Below, piece by piece: positions 1 through 11,730 of a DNA stretch of 64,000 nt. Source of the stretch: Pyxicephalus adspersus (lineage: Eukaryota > Chordata > Amphibia > Anura > Pyxicephalidae); the NCBI RefSeq assembly GCF_032062135.1, contig NC_092859.1, positions 156,866,526 to 156,930,525 of the forward strand, given 5' to 3'. How positions within the stretch are numbered: the stretch's first letter is position 1; each line of letters opens with the position of its first letter. Under the pieces are notes generated by a model. The model was given only the letters and a program-made list of their open reading frames with translations. It was not told the origin of the DNA and ran no database searches. The position numbers were made by a program, and so were the translations under genes.

Positions 1-419
1 GTCTCTTTCTCTCATACACCTGCGAGTTTTGGAGTGTGAAATGGGAGAATGGGAAGTTTTAAACCGTCTGCTGCTTGACAAATCCGCACTTGAAAGAGGG
101 GGACACGGGGCTGAGACAGGAAAGTGACATTAATTAAGAAGAAACTTTGAAAAAGGTGAGGTGACCTTGTATTTGCGGGAATGTGTCACTCGTTTGGGTG
201 ACACGAGTGATGGAGCTGGTAGCGCGGTTTGACGTGAGCGCAAGGTTCACTGCTTTTGTTTCAGTAAACATCAAAAAAAAAAAAGGACGTGTTTTCTGTC
301 CTCTGCCAGTTGTTATCAGAAAACTAAGGTGAAGCCAGACACGGAGATTGTAGAAAAACAAAGTCTGGCAAAATGGAGGCAGCAAACAAATGGGAAATGC
401 CCAATACATAAAGGAAAAT
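1..419. other. Unassigned non-coding sequence
   Basis: No repeat terminus, RNA gene or credible coding frame is visible. The 91-codon minus frame at 134-409 has no family-like composition and runs across an A-rich run, so it is treated as chance. Confidence 0.5.
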
Positions 420-420
420 T

Positions 421-905
421 AATATTATTATTATTATTATCATTATTATTAAACAGTATTTATATAGTGTCAATATATTACACAGCGCTGTACATTAAAT
501 AGGGGTTGCAGATGACAGACAGATAAAGATAGTAACACAGGAGGAGGAGAGGACCCTGCCCCGAAGAGCTTACAATCTAAGAGGTGGGGGAAGTATCACA
601 CAATAGGAGGGGATATGGAATGGTAGGAAGTAGTGAGGGTTAAGGAGACAGAAGAAGATGGGTAGGCGAGGTTAAAGCATTGGGTTTTAAAAACTCTTTT
701 AAATGAGGAGAAAGTAGGAGCAAGCTGAATAGGACGAGGAAGACCATTCCAAAGAGTCGGGGCAGCTCTTCAAAAGCTGTGTGTGTGACGAGGTTATGAG
801 TGAGGAAGACATTAGTAGGTCATTGGAGGAATGAAGAGAGCGGCTAGGAGGATATTTTACTATCAGGTCAGAAACGTAAGTGGGACAAGAGCAGTGAAGA
901 ATAAT
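421..905 (-). mobile_element. 3' end of an L2/Rex-like LINE, 5'-truncated
   Basis: On the minus strand this segment ends in an (ATT/TAA)n tail at 421-450. Before the tail lies the block 'agcgctgtgtaatatattg' and a 'ttgtaagctcttcggggc' block. Further upstream is sequence matching the reverse-transcriptase C-terminal coding end of the plus-strand copy at 35230-35670. The two copies can be aligned by eye over roughly 400 bases on opposite strands. The tail, its position at the 3' end and the 5' truncation are typical of target-primed retrotransposition. The clade (L2, Rex1 or CR1 relative) is assigned from memory of frog repeats, not by search. The reading frame here is decayed. The upstream limit near 905 is approximate because only one other copy is available in the window. 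Confidence 0.75.
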
Positions 906-979
906 AAAGAATTTAAGAGAAATCGGTTATTATATTGAAGGCTACACAGAGGAGAACAGAAGAAAGTAACGGCTCATTG

Positions 980-1175
980 GGGTTGGTTCAGTAAAGGAGT
1001 TTAGGCTAACCACTTACTAAAGTGAATTTTAACTTTGCAAGGGATAATTCACTTATGTTAGAGAATGCAATGACAGGTCACTTTGCAAATCCTCAATCAT
1101 GTGCAAGTAAAGTTAAAAAATGGATTTTGCCTTGCACATGATTGGATAGTTGAAGTCAGCAGAGCCCCTTAGGAA
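980..1175. repeat. MITE-like interspersed repeat, family U, copy 1
   Basis: This copy contains 'ttcagtaaaggagtttagg', 'atcatgtgcaagtaaagtta' and 'ttgcacatgattggat', all in the same order as in the copy at 7105-7340. The segments 'gcacatgatt' and 'aatcatgtgc' are inverted relative to each other, so the unit is partly palindromic, as expected of a non-autonomous DNA transposon. No target duplication was resolved. A 16-base direct repeat 'ccccttaggaaatcag' immediately follows at about 1166-1198. Confidence 0.5.
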
Positions 1176-1299
1176 ATCAGCCCCTTAGGAAATCAGCCCC
1201 TTTGATTTCTCAGTTGCCATTTCTCTACAATAGGTTTGAATATTGAACCAGCTGATAGATTTTTTATTTCTTATGTATACTTTATTAAGGATACCTGAC

Positions 1300-1705
1300 T
1301 AAAATAGAAGTAAAGCATCGGAAGGGTCCTTAATGAAGAATGGTACAGGTAGAGGTGATGTCCCTTCTGCAATAAGTATTCTTACCAGCCTGATCACAGC
1401 CTAGCTGTTAAAATTTGCTGAACAACGCATGAATAGCATTTGGTGCCGGCATACCCAATAATTCTGGCTTATGTGGGTGCCGGGACTGAATGAACACCCG
1501 TGCTCCTTTAGCCAAAGGTCAGAATGCAGAAGATGGCAGTACCCATATTGGAATAAGGACAGCTGAGTATGCCATTTTATTTACATTTGGAAGTGAAACT
1601 TCACAATGAAAAAATAAGACTAGACAGGTCCTTTAGGGAAGGAATATCACCTGTTTCTTCTGCGATAAAATAAACTAACCTGTCTGATCACAGTTTTTTT
1701 ATTTA
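1300..1705. repeat. Interspersed repeat, family H, copy 1
   Basis: The stretch shares 'gtgggtgccgggactgaatg', 'ctgcaataagtattctta' and 'cctgatcac' blocks, in the same order and orientation, with 32406-32690. Within this copy the block around 1360-1400 recurs in diverged form at about 1645-1692, both ending in 'ctgatcacag', so there is an internal direct repeat. It looks like an old non-autonomous element. The family is unknown to me. Confidence 0.45.
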
Positions 1706-1746
1706 GACTCACCTGACCTCTCTCTGTCAGTAGCTCCCCTTTAAAG

Positions 1747-2104
1747 CAGCGGTCGCCAACTGGTGGTCCGCAAGAAAATTTTGGTGGTCCGCGACTCTGG
1801 CTGGTGCCCCACCCCGAGCAGGGTTAGGAGAAGGACGGGGTGCACTGGCCAGAGCCGCAGACCATGTCCCCCTGTACAAATCTCTGGCTCAAGGAAGTAG
1901 GCGGGTTATCTCTGGACACAACCCACCCACTCTCCCATCGTAGGCTCAGATCTGCGATGGGAGAGTGAGCGGGGTTATGGCATCATCACGTCACTATGGG
2001 GGAGGCTTCTCCCCCTTTTGAGTGACAACCGGCTCCCCACACATGCACGGTCCGGAGTCGGTAACTTTAGTGGTCCGCGGGACCGAAAAGGTTGGCGACC
2101 ACTG
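1747..2104. mobile_element. Non-autonomous hAT element (MITE)
   Basis: The element begins CAGCGGTCGCCAAC and ends in a sequence whose complement reads CAGTGGTCGCCAACC, giving about 14-bp terminal inverted repeats. Direct 8-bp flanks are ctttaaag (1739-1746) and cattaaag (2105-2112), 7 of 8 matching. An 8-bp duplication with CAGNG termini is diagnostic of the hAT superfamily. The 358-bp interior has no transposase frame. It carries subterminal 'tggtccgcg' repeats in both orientations and a central 'tgcgatgggagagtg' dyad (about 1935-1970). It is a deletion-derived passenger that needs a transposase from elsewhere. Confidence 0.85.
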
Positions 2105-2112
2105 CATTAAAG

Positions 2113-5100
2113 TGTTGGATTTTTCAGCCATCTTTATTTGGCCAGGACAATAAAATGCCAAAAACAACATTTTTTGCACTCAAGAAAACATTAAATATAA
2201 TTTACAAATTTAGCCTAAACATTAATCAGCTAAATCATTTAAATTGACAGATTGTTGTGTAAACTCAGAGAGAACAAGGTGTGGTCTCCACAAGACCTCT
2301 GAAGGTTTTCTTAGGATATTCTGCACTACTTAAAGACTCTCTTCCCTTACTTGACCCTGCTGTTATCCCTTCCCTTGGAAAACTTCACCCACAGGTCCAG
2401 AAAAGACAATGTGGTCATCAGTCCAGGCCACCTTCTACCATTGTGTTATGGTCAGGATTTTGATGCCAATGTGACCATTGTAAGAACATTTAGACCGGTA
2501 TCACTATCTCTTCTGGTATATCAGACAAGATGGGCTAACCTCCTCCATATGTGCACTAACAAGCCCTAAGTTTTTTTTTTTATTTAGAGATAACATCATC
2601 CACACTTCATTGCACACCCAGACAGCGCTCTCTTACTTCTGTACTCATATTAACAAAGTGCATATGTCCTTCACACTTAAGAGTCATCAACCACACAATA
2701 ATCCAAGAAAAGGCTCCAAAAACAACACTTATCTTGTGCAGATGACACTGACTTTCCAGCTACAGAATAATGACATCATGATCTTAAGAAAATGAAAGCT
2801 TCAATATAGCTGTCAGGTGTCAGATGAGTATGTACTGTCCCACAGGTGGTCATGACATGTACGGCTGGGGTAATTAAAACAGATGCCAGCCCCAATGGAA
2901 TGACATTTGGTTTGGTAATGCACTGTATATCATTAACAAGTGAGGTTTTAATTATTTGCAGCTACTTTATGTCTAAAAAACAAATGTTGAGTGGTATTTT
3001 TAGGGCTGCTCTCCTATACAAGCTTAAGGTCCAACAAGCCTAGGTATGGGCACTTACAGTCTCTAATGACAATGTAGAACATTGTCACCCCATTATAGGA
3101 AGTGTCTACACAAAGACATTCATTGCAATTATTATTTCAAGGAAAGCTGCAAATTGTAAAATATTACCCATGTATTTTTTTTTGTATATTGCTTTTACAT
3201 ATTTAAGCTTAAATGAGACTTTGGTGATTAAGTTTACATAAACCTAAAGATAATTTTTGGTGGTCTACATTTTAAAATGGGCCTTTCAGGAACTTTACTG
3301 CATAAATGCCTTTTGAACATATACCATAAATTATATAAAAAAAACATCCTTGAGCTTGGCATTTCCTAGGGCGAGCCATTGGCAAGATTGGGTGGTTTGC
3401 TGGCTGTCTTCTCATTCCACAGGTACAAGGTCCCCCACACATTCCCAATAGTCCAAGCTTGCATTTTGCCCATGGTAGTTGCCCATGTAAATGCTCATAA
3501 AGGTGATATCTGCCAGGACGGGGGTGTACAGACAGAAAATCCCTATTTGATCCGACCATAATGAACCAGGTTAGGCACATTTTCTCTTATATCTCTAGGT
3601 CTGGATCTTCAGACAAGAGACAGCGGTATCTTTAACTGCTCAGAGACCCGAAGTCTAGTTGTGCAGACAGTTGGCTGGCCTTCTTAATGAAGTTGAACAA
3701 GAAAGAGGAGCAGGGAATTGATAGGACAGCAGCAGCAGAGAGATGCTATCTGTCAGCAGTGACAGGCAATAAAGTGTCCTTCTCCAGGGTCTAAAATACA
3801 GTTAGGTATCTTCATCAATACACATCATCCTTAAAGTACCTCCCTTGTGCCTCTCATTCACATGCACCAGCTTTTCAGATGAATTTCAGTGTTTTTATTT
3901 TCGTGGCATCTGGGATATCTAGAAATTGCTAACAGAAGTACCGGTAGAATGAACTTTGTTTTATTTACAGGCGCATCATACATTGCGGCATTCATGAGTG
4001 TTGGGCTGTGGATTTATTCTGCTGCCTGTCTTGTGTAATGCACATTTTTGTTTTTGGCTCTCTAAGGACCCTTTCAAACCCTGGGTGTAACCCTGTGTGG
4101 TTTTCTATAGCTGGGTGCACAGAAAACTGTTGCTGTACGGCTGGGTAATGCAAACAGCACCATGGGCAGCCACATCCTAACAACGGCATAGCCAAAAAGG
4201 ATTCATAACTTTTGGGAATGACGCAATGACCTGATGTAGCCTTGTGAAAAAAATAGTCCCTCTCTGCTCCCTTTTACTTGAATAGGAGCATCTGGGACAG
4301 TGGTTGAGCCCATGGCTCAACACCACAGCTCCCCGTGGGCCTGAATTGGCCCTCCTTCTCATACTAGCCATACAAAATGTAATCAAGGTCCAGTTTGATC
4401 ATCTCAATCAATATATATACAGAACATCAATAAAAAATCAATTGATTGTAATATAACACATTGCAACCAATGCCCTCCAATAAAGTAATATTGATTCTGG
4501 GTAATTAAACCAAATACAAAGTAATTACTCCATAGTCACGCCATTGTTCTCTTGATTAATAAACATCATTGAACATTTTTTGATCAAGACATTTATAAGA
4601 CATCTGATACATGATGAAATTTTTTTTTGACCTGACAATTTCATTTTCTTTTGATCTTGCATTCAATTTAGGTTGCTTTTGGTCAAATTTAAAATTGGCT
4701 TATGGTTGGTTTGATGATTCAATGGAAAAATTGACCTGTGTGTGGTCAGCTATAGGGTCCTTTCAGATCTGTGGTATCAATCTGCACGGATATTGGATTC
4801 CAGCCATACAGCACAGCAACTTCTGCTGTGCAGCCAGCAAAGACAAACCACAGCAGGCAAATAGATTTACACATAGCTGTGGCTACAATGCAGATCTTCA
4901 GACAACAACCATATACCAAAAAGTGATCAATTGCTGTGGTTTGCCACATGTTAAAAAAAGGATCCCAACCTGTTCTGTTCCAGGTTAGGACCATGGCTCA
5001 CTGCAGGTCTGAAATAGCCCTGGAAGAAGACTTGGTCGCTAACAATAAGCTTTTTTAAATTTACCTTATTTTTTTACAAAAATTTTTTAAAGATTTTTAA

Positions 5101-5170
5101 ATTTGGACCATTTTCAACATTTTCTCTGCAATAAAAGTTCCCACACCTCTCTTTAAGGCCAATAAAATAA
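2113..5170. other. Unassigned non-coding sequence
   Basis: This A+T-rich stretch has homopolymer T and A runs (about 2571, 3175 and 4620). The frames at 3272-3580 (minus) and 4611-4988 (plus) lack any recognisable domain, and no splice-flanked exon could be argued. I see nothing further to annotate. Confidence 0.45.
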
Positions 5171-7100
5171 TCACTTTTTAACGGGATCGCCAGTCTTAGA
5201 GGATCGCCACTTTTACTCTAAAATTCTCCATTTACATAAAGTGCCTTTCTGAAAGTGATAACATCCCTCAGGGCACAATGGGGATTAATGGTGTTTGTTT
5301 TAGACAGTTGTGATCCCAGATAGACAAAGTGTAAAGCAGTTTCTTCATTTATGTGAATTGAGTTTCTAATTACCATCATAACTTAATAACAACCCCAGGA
5401 TTACAGATCACCATGGTAAAAAATTAAATTACCCTTAAATAGATATGGCAATCAAAAGATAAAGGACAAACAGAGGAGGGGTAATCTGTTATCGGATTGC
5501 CACTTATAAATAGACCCCATGTGTATTCTTAACCTCTGGCTGCTGGAGCTCCCATGGGCTTCATTGCCTTTGTATTTCCTTCAAATATATCAATTCTTGG
5601 CAGTAACACAAAGTCTTCAGGAGCCTGCAAAACAAACAGAACACGCTCTATCCTATACCAGACATAAAATACATGAAGAATAGACATATATTAGTATTTG
5701 ATCACACTTTAGTTTATGATTTAGAATAACAAAGAAGTAAGCTAACAGTAAACAGAAGAATAGTAATCAATGAGTTTGCTAGGATTTATTGCATTCCAGG
5801 TTTGGCAAACCAATAATTACCTTGCCAAATACTTGGTTATATAGGCAAACATCAACTGTGAGCCTTTTGTTAAGGTACACAATAAGCAGCATTCTCATTG
5901 GCTAGCAGTTACTCCCATGAAAACCACCAGCCAGTGGTAATGGTTCTTGGTAATGAATTTACAGCTAATGTCCTACTACAGCTTTTTACTAGACACGAGG
6001 TAACACTCCAACAGCAAAACCAAATTCATGGAAATTTTACATGAAAAGAAATTGGACATTTTACAAGGGACTGGCAAGGTAAATTTCAAATGAATTTCAA
6101 TGGGTTTAACCCAAACTTTATACTGAACCCAAAATGCTTTGAGTCCAGGCATGTTGACCCACCTCTAAGAACCCAGTAATTAAGTAGGAAATCCTTGGAA
6201 AGGATTGCCAATGGCAGTTGCCATTACAGACTTGTGAAGGTGCAGGTCCCAGGGCTGTCCTTGCTTTATGAAATAGAATAAACATGTAAATCAGGTAGCC
6301 TTAGAATTGCCATGTATGTGCTTCTTCGAGTCAGCTCTAAAAACTTCAGTTCTTTTGTCCCCACTACTACTTTTTTGAAAGATATTCTATTCCTGGGTTG
6401 AAGAGAGCAGCAAAGTTCTTGTCCATTGCTGGTTCATCACTATTGCCAATCTCTGACCTTGCCGAAGCTTTGCCAGAACAGCCTCAGATTGACCATTGCA
6501 GGAAGACTTTGGGTGCTACAGATGTGTTCAGGCACTTTTCAGCAGATGATAGAATCACTTTGCTAAGACAGGAGCACGTGGATAAGCAGAAGTTTGTAAA
6601 ATAAGGAAACACAATGGCTGCAGATCTTCGGATTAATGTTACAGTGTTACCCTAAATTTTATGTGGGTGAAAGTCAATGCCTGGCACAGGGTGGTATCAA
6701 CAACCCACAACTTTGTCAATTGAAGTAAAAAAAACTGCTGTTTTGCCACCGACTGTTGCTTAGTAATAAACAACATCATTTAAAGTAAAACTGAATCTGA
6801 TTTTTGTGATAGTTCAATCTGCTTTACTACAGTAGGAATCTTTGGATAGATTTGTTTAAAACATGTTTACCACTTGGTCTAGTTGTACATAAATTCTCCC
6901 TTTGAAATTATTCTGCTGATAATTTGCCCTTTGTGGATCCTTATTTTACCCTTTAAGAACATGCTAATATCCAATTGAATGGAATCCAATGGAACCTTCC
7001 ATTTCTATGATATTTTGGCCCCAGTCAGAAAGGGCTAGATGATACTGGAAATCCTTCAGGAAGGAAATAGGTTTGGATCTTCTGACTCTTTGCAGTTATA
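5171..7100. other. Unassigned non-coding sequence; possible old repeat at its left edge
   Basis: Around 5178-5218 'gatcgccagt' and 'gatcgccact' recur, and 5485-5520 holds 'ggattgccacttataaatag'. Together they suggest the ends of a degraded palindromic element, but no terminal repeats could be fixed. The 68-codon frame at 6398-6604 has a plausible mix of residues but no recognised motif and no visible splice context. The rest is unremarkable. Confidence 0.35.
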
Positions 7101-7104
7101 ATGC

Positions 7105-7340
7105 ACATTGGGGCTGATTAAACAAAGGAGTTTGGACTATTCACCTAACTAAATTAATTGCAAGGTGATAATATGTTAAAAATATTACTTTTGCACACTA
7201 TACCCAATCATGTGCAACAAAATCTAAACAAAAAGGATTTTTCCTTGCAAATGATTTATTGGTTTAGGTCAACTGAACTTCAATCACTAAGCTAAGTGAA
7301 ACATTCCTTGCAAGAAGAGAATTTACTTTGCAATGTGTCC
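7105..7340. repeat. MITE-like interspersed repeat, family U, copy 2
   Basis: This is the second copy of the family seen at 980-1175. 'ggggctgatt', 'aaaggagtttgg', 'aatcatgtgcaac', 'aaaaaggatttttccttgca' and 'aatttactttgcaatgtg' follow in order. The ends hold complementary 'cttgcaa' and 'ttgcaag' runs. It directly adjoins the GC-headed repeat that follows. Confidence 0.5.
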
Positions 7341-7343
7341 TGC

Positions 7344-7792
7344 CAGTCAGATCCCTACCTCAGGCCGCGTCCTCTTCGTCTGATCTGTCCCCCGGCGAGT
7401 GCGCTGACGTTCCCCGGGAGTTCCTGGTGACGTTGGTGCTTGTGTCGGTGCGTGCGGGAGTGTGGTGGGAAATTCAAATTATTTGTCTTGGATTCAATAC
7501 AAAATAACTGTATTGAATCTAATACAAAATATTCATTTTATTTATATGTTATATATGCTACTGTACAGATATATTACAGGTTTCAGTATTTTTGATTTAT
7601 TTATGCATCCTTGTCTTAACAGATTTTTGTATATTTTTATTTAAAGTTTAATAATACATTTAATAAATATTGGACATTTCAATGAGTCATGCCTAAGAAT
7701 TACAGGCCTACAATGTAAAATACATTTTTATGAAAGACAATGTACTGCTTTTAGACATATAAATCCGTACAAAAATTAACCGCCCAGGAGGT
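7344..7792. repeat. Putative interspersed repeat with a GC-rich head and A+T-rich body
   Basis: A head of about 110 bases rich in CpG ('ccccggcgagtgcgctgacg', 'gtcggtgcgtgcggga') passes abruptly into an A+T-rich body with 'attcaatacaaaataactgt'. It ends in 'aaccgcccaggaggttaa', a small dyad. I recall similar units dispersed in frog genomes, but only one copy is present here, so the call rests on composition and memory. It ends exactly where the next MITE begins, which suggests adjacent or nested insertion. Confidence 0.4.
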
Positions 7793-7990
7793 TAAAGCTG
7801 TCCAAGTCTGGAGAAAATAGGCTTTCATGGATGAACCTGGGTGATCCAACAAACCTCAAAAAGATTCCTTATAGTAATTTGCTATTAGTTGGCAAACGTT
7901 TTTAATCCTGGGCCCGATCCATTCAAGGATCACCCAGGTTTTCCCATGATGGTATACCTTCGCCAGCCTTGGGGAGCTTTAAACAATCCA
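7793..7990. mobile_element. Palindromic MITE, family P, copy 1
   Basis: The left half reads 'gggtgatccaacaaacct' and the right half carries the complementary 'aggatcacccaggtt', so the unit folds on itself. The flanks of the palindrome are 'taaagctgtccaag' and 'ccttggggagcttta'. The same layout occurs at 43997-44210 and 57615-57758 and, split, at 60725-61861. The superfamily is unresolved: no unambiguous target duplication could be read, although the other copies show 'att' at both edges. Confidence 0.65.
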
Positions 7991-8689
7991 GTCCATTGTG
8001 ATTTGAGCTCACAGTGCACAATGATATCAGATTTGGCTATTCCAGTCCAGGAGAGGAGCCTGTAGAGCTGTGCCAGGCTGAAGGGAAGGGAAGACCGAGG
8101 GGAATTTAGCTTTAAGATAAAGAATGTAGCTGTTAGTCACATTTCCATGTCCTCATTTGTAATCTAGCTTCGACGAACAAATGCAACCAAGTATACTATG
8201 CATGAGAACCTGTAACAGAATTCATTGCACAGCTAATCAAAAGGAACAAGTTATATTTGCAGTCAGTAAAAACACCTTCAGTGTTCTTGATGTCAAAGGA
8301 ACCAAGCTGCTGCACTTCAGAACTCTGTACACAAAGATATGATAAATCACGCAGTGTTGGGATGTCATTATACAGTCCCTGTAGCACATGAAAAACGACC
8401 ATCAGTCCACATCGGTGTGTCACTAAACTTTTAAAGGGTCAGTTCAGTTTTTCAATGCACTTCCTTTAATTGCAGGTCATGCATCATTATTCAGAAAAAG
8501 TCACTATGAAACAGGTACAATGCCCGATATGGAACATGGAACTACTAAAGTAGATCCCGTCTACTGGTTAAATGTAAATTGTCAAAGGTAGAGGCCATGA
8601 TCAGGGGAGCTCAGATGGCCAGCCTCTGCTGCTAGCTGCTTAGTCACCCTTGACCACCCGCCTTGTTACCCTCCAAGGCCACCAGCCCA
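7991..8689. other. Unassigned non-coding sequence
   Basis: No repeat termini or credible reading frame are visible. The minus frame at 8196-8423 shows no recognisable motif. Confidence 0.45.
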
Positions 8690-9300
8690 ATGGTTGGATT
8701 AAATGGCTGAAACAGCCACTTAAATAATGTTAACAGAGCTTATATATATAACATATAAAAATATATATCTTCTCATCCACATTTCACTTTCATACGTATC
8801 CCAAAAACTCAATCATAACATTGCCTCCCTTCAGTAATTATAGGGACACCGTCAGCCTTCAGCTATCATAACTCTTGGTTCTAGGTCCTCAAGGGTGTCA
8901 TCTACCAACACCATGCAAAATTGGGTCAGCAAAGCCCTAGTTCTTATGTTCCTAGCTGCACCACACCAACTTGGGAATGCCACCCCCTGCAATGCAGCCC
9001 CTTCACCAACATAAATCTCATAGTTACACCTCCTGAAACCTCTTAACATTCCGGAGACACGACACCTAAGGTGATTACCCGTAGCCCAGACAATGCTTAG
9101 ATACCACCCTTGTGGACCTTCCAGCTGTGAACCTCTTTTACAACCCCCCAAATATTTTCTCTCACAAAAGACCCACCAGGAGAGCTATCCAACTACAGAG
9201 TGCATGGGTGGGACACTTTTCATTCCAAGATTTCTTCAAGTCTTTTCCAACTGAACCAACTTTCTCTCTCACACACTTTCGATTCCATAAGAACTAGCAA
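8690..9300. repeat. Possible interspersed repeat related to the insert at 60.8-61.8 kb
   Basis: 'ggttggattaaatggctga' near 8692 followed by 'cttaaataatgttaacag' and an A+T-rich run resembles 'tggttaaatggctgat' followed by 'tattaacatataaatata' at about 60977-61030. Both are followed by C-rich, G-poor sequence with many 'cca' and 'acc' runs. I infer a shared element family. The similarity is short and by eye, so this is tentative. Confidence 0.3.
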
Positions 9301-11730
9301 GGTGTCTCTTGATGATCCTGGCACTATTGCCAAATTCCCAGTGCCAAGATCACCCATGTGACATGGCGCTATGAATAAACTGTGAGCCCTGGTACCTGGA
9401 TTGTTATCTTATTTGCAACATTAATACAATAGCTGATTCAGCTTTATTGTGTTCGAGTCATTAATCAGCGTAAGTGCGCGTTCCCATTCTAATGAACCCT
9501 CTCTTGAGAGAATGTGTCTGCTAGTCATAATTCTGAGGCCCTTGACACTCTCCATTTCATACTGTGAGGGTCGGCAGGTCATGACTCTGGGATGTGCCTT
9601 ACGGGTATATGAAGCTCATCTAATGAATTTATGCTTCTGTTTAAAATGAGCTCAGAGAACCACAAAGGGTAACAACTACAATGTGTAATTTATCATAATA
9701 TTTATATTCACCAACAGTTAACAAAGCTCCATGAATGATAATGTTGTATTGCTCCATTTTAAATATTCTTTTAGTTTTAGCTCACCTTTAATACTCTAGT
9801 TAAAGTAACTCTTCAATAAAACAAATATGGGGGCTTCCATTGACATTGACCATGGTAGTGGACTGTTTGGCTAAGTTTGTTGAAGCAAAACTCAAAGTTC
9901 TTTTTTAATGCTTTTTCTAGGTAAATGAAAGACAGTTAACAAGATCAATCCTAACAAGTTTGAATATAAGTCAGCGATGGTTACTGTGGTAGACAATAAA
10001 CATATGTTGCCAACTCTACAGGGTATTTGGCATTGTCTAACTCAACCTCTCCTGAAAAAGGGATTTCAGGGCTTAGACGGAGCCATTATTAATTGTGTTG
10101 CTGCAGAGTTAATTAGGATCCAGGCACAGGGTGTCCTGGTTGGACCAGACACTCTTTCCAGGCCAGAAAATGGGGATGGGTCTGGTGCACCTGGCTAATA
10201 ATAAAAGAGCCCCTTTCTTTGTATTTGGGGGCAGCTGTAGCTTGAGGCCGGGTGGCTCAGGTGTGTGCAGCCTGCATACTGGGAGAGCCCAGGAGATCCC
10301 CCAAATATCGATGTCTGAGACCAAGATAGACAAAGTCAGGAGGCTAAATTTGTGTTTTCTGCCATACTCTAATGACATGAATCTCCTGTGAGGGGTAAAC
10401 CTCGAAGATTGTTTACGTTGATGTGTTTGTGAATAAAATTGAGCAGAGCACTCGGAAATTGGAAATACCTCTCTGCATAGAGTGACTTTGGTGCTGATCT
10501 CTCACATTATGTAAAATTTGCGTAAATTCCCAAACTCTCCCCAGGCTAGCAAATTACGACAACGTTTAGAAAAGGAAGCCTCATTTAGGCTCATCAGCTA
10601 TACCAGTCCTTGAATCAATTCTATGTTATGTTTGTGAAAAGGGACTCCATAGCAATGTTATATCTAGTGTATGTTTGTGTGATGAGGGAGGGGGTTTAAA
10701 GAGGAAGAGGAGTCTTCACCCTAAATCATTTGTTCATCTTAAGCTTTTGCACTTTGTATACAGCAGAACATTTAGGAACCCACAGCCCAACCATCAGAAA
10801 ATGCTTATGATAATAATGTTTAGGAGGTATCACCATTTCGTATTATTGCCTGGGAACAGTGGGTGCATATCACCCCAGTGTATGTTAAGATAAGGGGTAC
10901 AATATGTAACCTATGCACACTGACAAATATGAATGACAATACAATATTTTATTTTGCTATATTCACAGATTACTGACAAAGTCTAGGGTGCACTGAAGAT
11001 TATGAGACTGTTTACAGGTGGCCAATAAAAGTCTTCAGTAGAAATAACAATTTTTTAACGATCTTGATGCACCACAAGGCACACGATTACCTAATCTGAA
11101 TATAATCCTGGTATGTCTAATTATAAGCACTGCTCTATATACAGTCCTACCATACAGGGCCACCTGTATGATATCTCATACTGCTTGCACAATGAGTGGT
11201 AACTAGTAGCTCAGTGCCTTAAGAACTTCCAGATATGTCAATCAGCTCTAGGAAGCCTCATGGCATGATTTGTGAGGCGAGAATTTGAGTTTATAAAAAT
11301 AGATAATAAGATGTGCCAGCAGTGAACTGCATGAGTAAGGGGAAATGCATTATGTTAGATACTGCTAAAAATCTGTTTTAAACCTGAAATCATTTTGGCT
11401 CCTATGAGCAACTGTCATTGAGCATTAAACTTTTTGTTGGCAAATAAAACAGGAATTATCATAAAGAACAGGTAGCAGAATAAAAAAAAAAGCACTTAAG
11501 GTAAATTATTAGTTTAACGCTGGAGCAAAAGAAAAAAAAAATCTACTACTTAAAGAGACCCTGTCACATTTCCTTTAGGGTACAGAGACACTTCTACTGT
11601 CATCATTTCGTGTATTTTGACAGACGAGGTCAAGACGTAGTTTTTGTAATATTAAGGAAATTCCCTTTTTGTATATACATGTAGCTATAGGAGTTTAGGT
11701 TGTTGGAGTCGGGATTGTGTTCACTTCGCA
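9301..11730. other. Unassigned non-coding sequence
   Basis: Nothing supports a gene. Frames at 9977-10198 and 10109-10391 overlap on both strands over a slightly GC-richer patch and have no recognisable domain. A-runs occur near 11482 and 11530. Confidence 0.45.

Noticed and set aside
4611..4988. 125-codon plus frame
   Set aside because: The start is a T-run encoding Phe, and the remainder shows no family resemblance and is overlapped by a minus frame.
5171..5520. Palindromic transposon
   Set aside because: Repeated 'gatcgcca' words are suggestive, but terminal inverted repeats and a target duplication could not be fixed.
6398..6604. Possible exon
   Set aside because: The residue mix is plausible, but there is no recognised motif, no convincing acceptor/donor pair, and it is only 68 codons.
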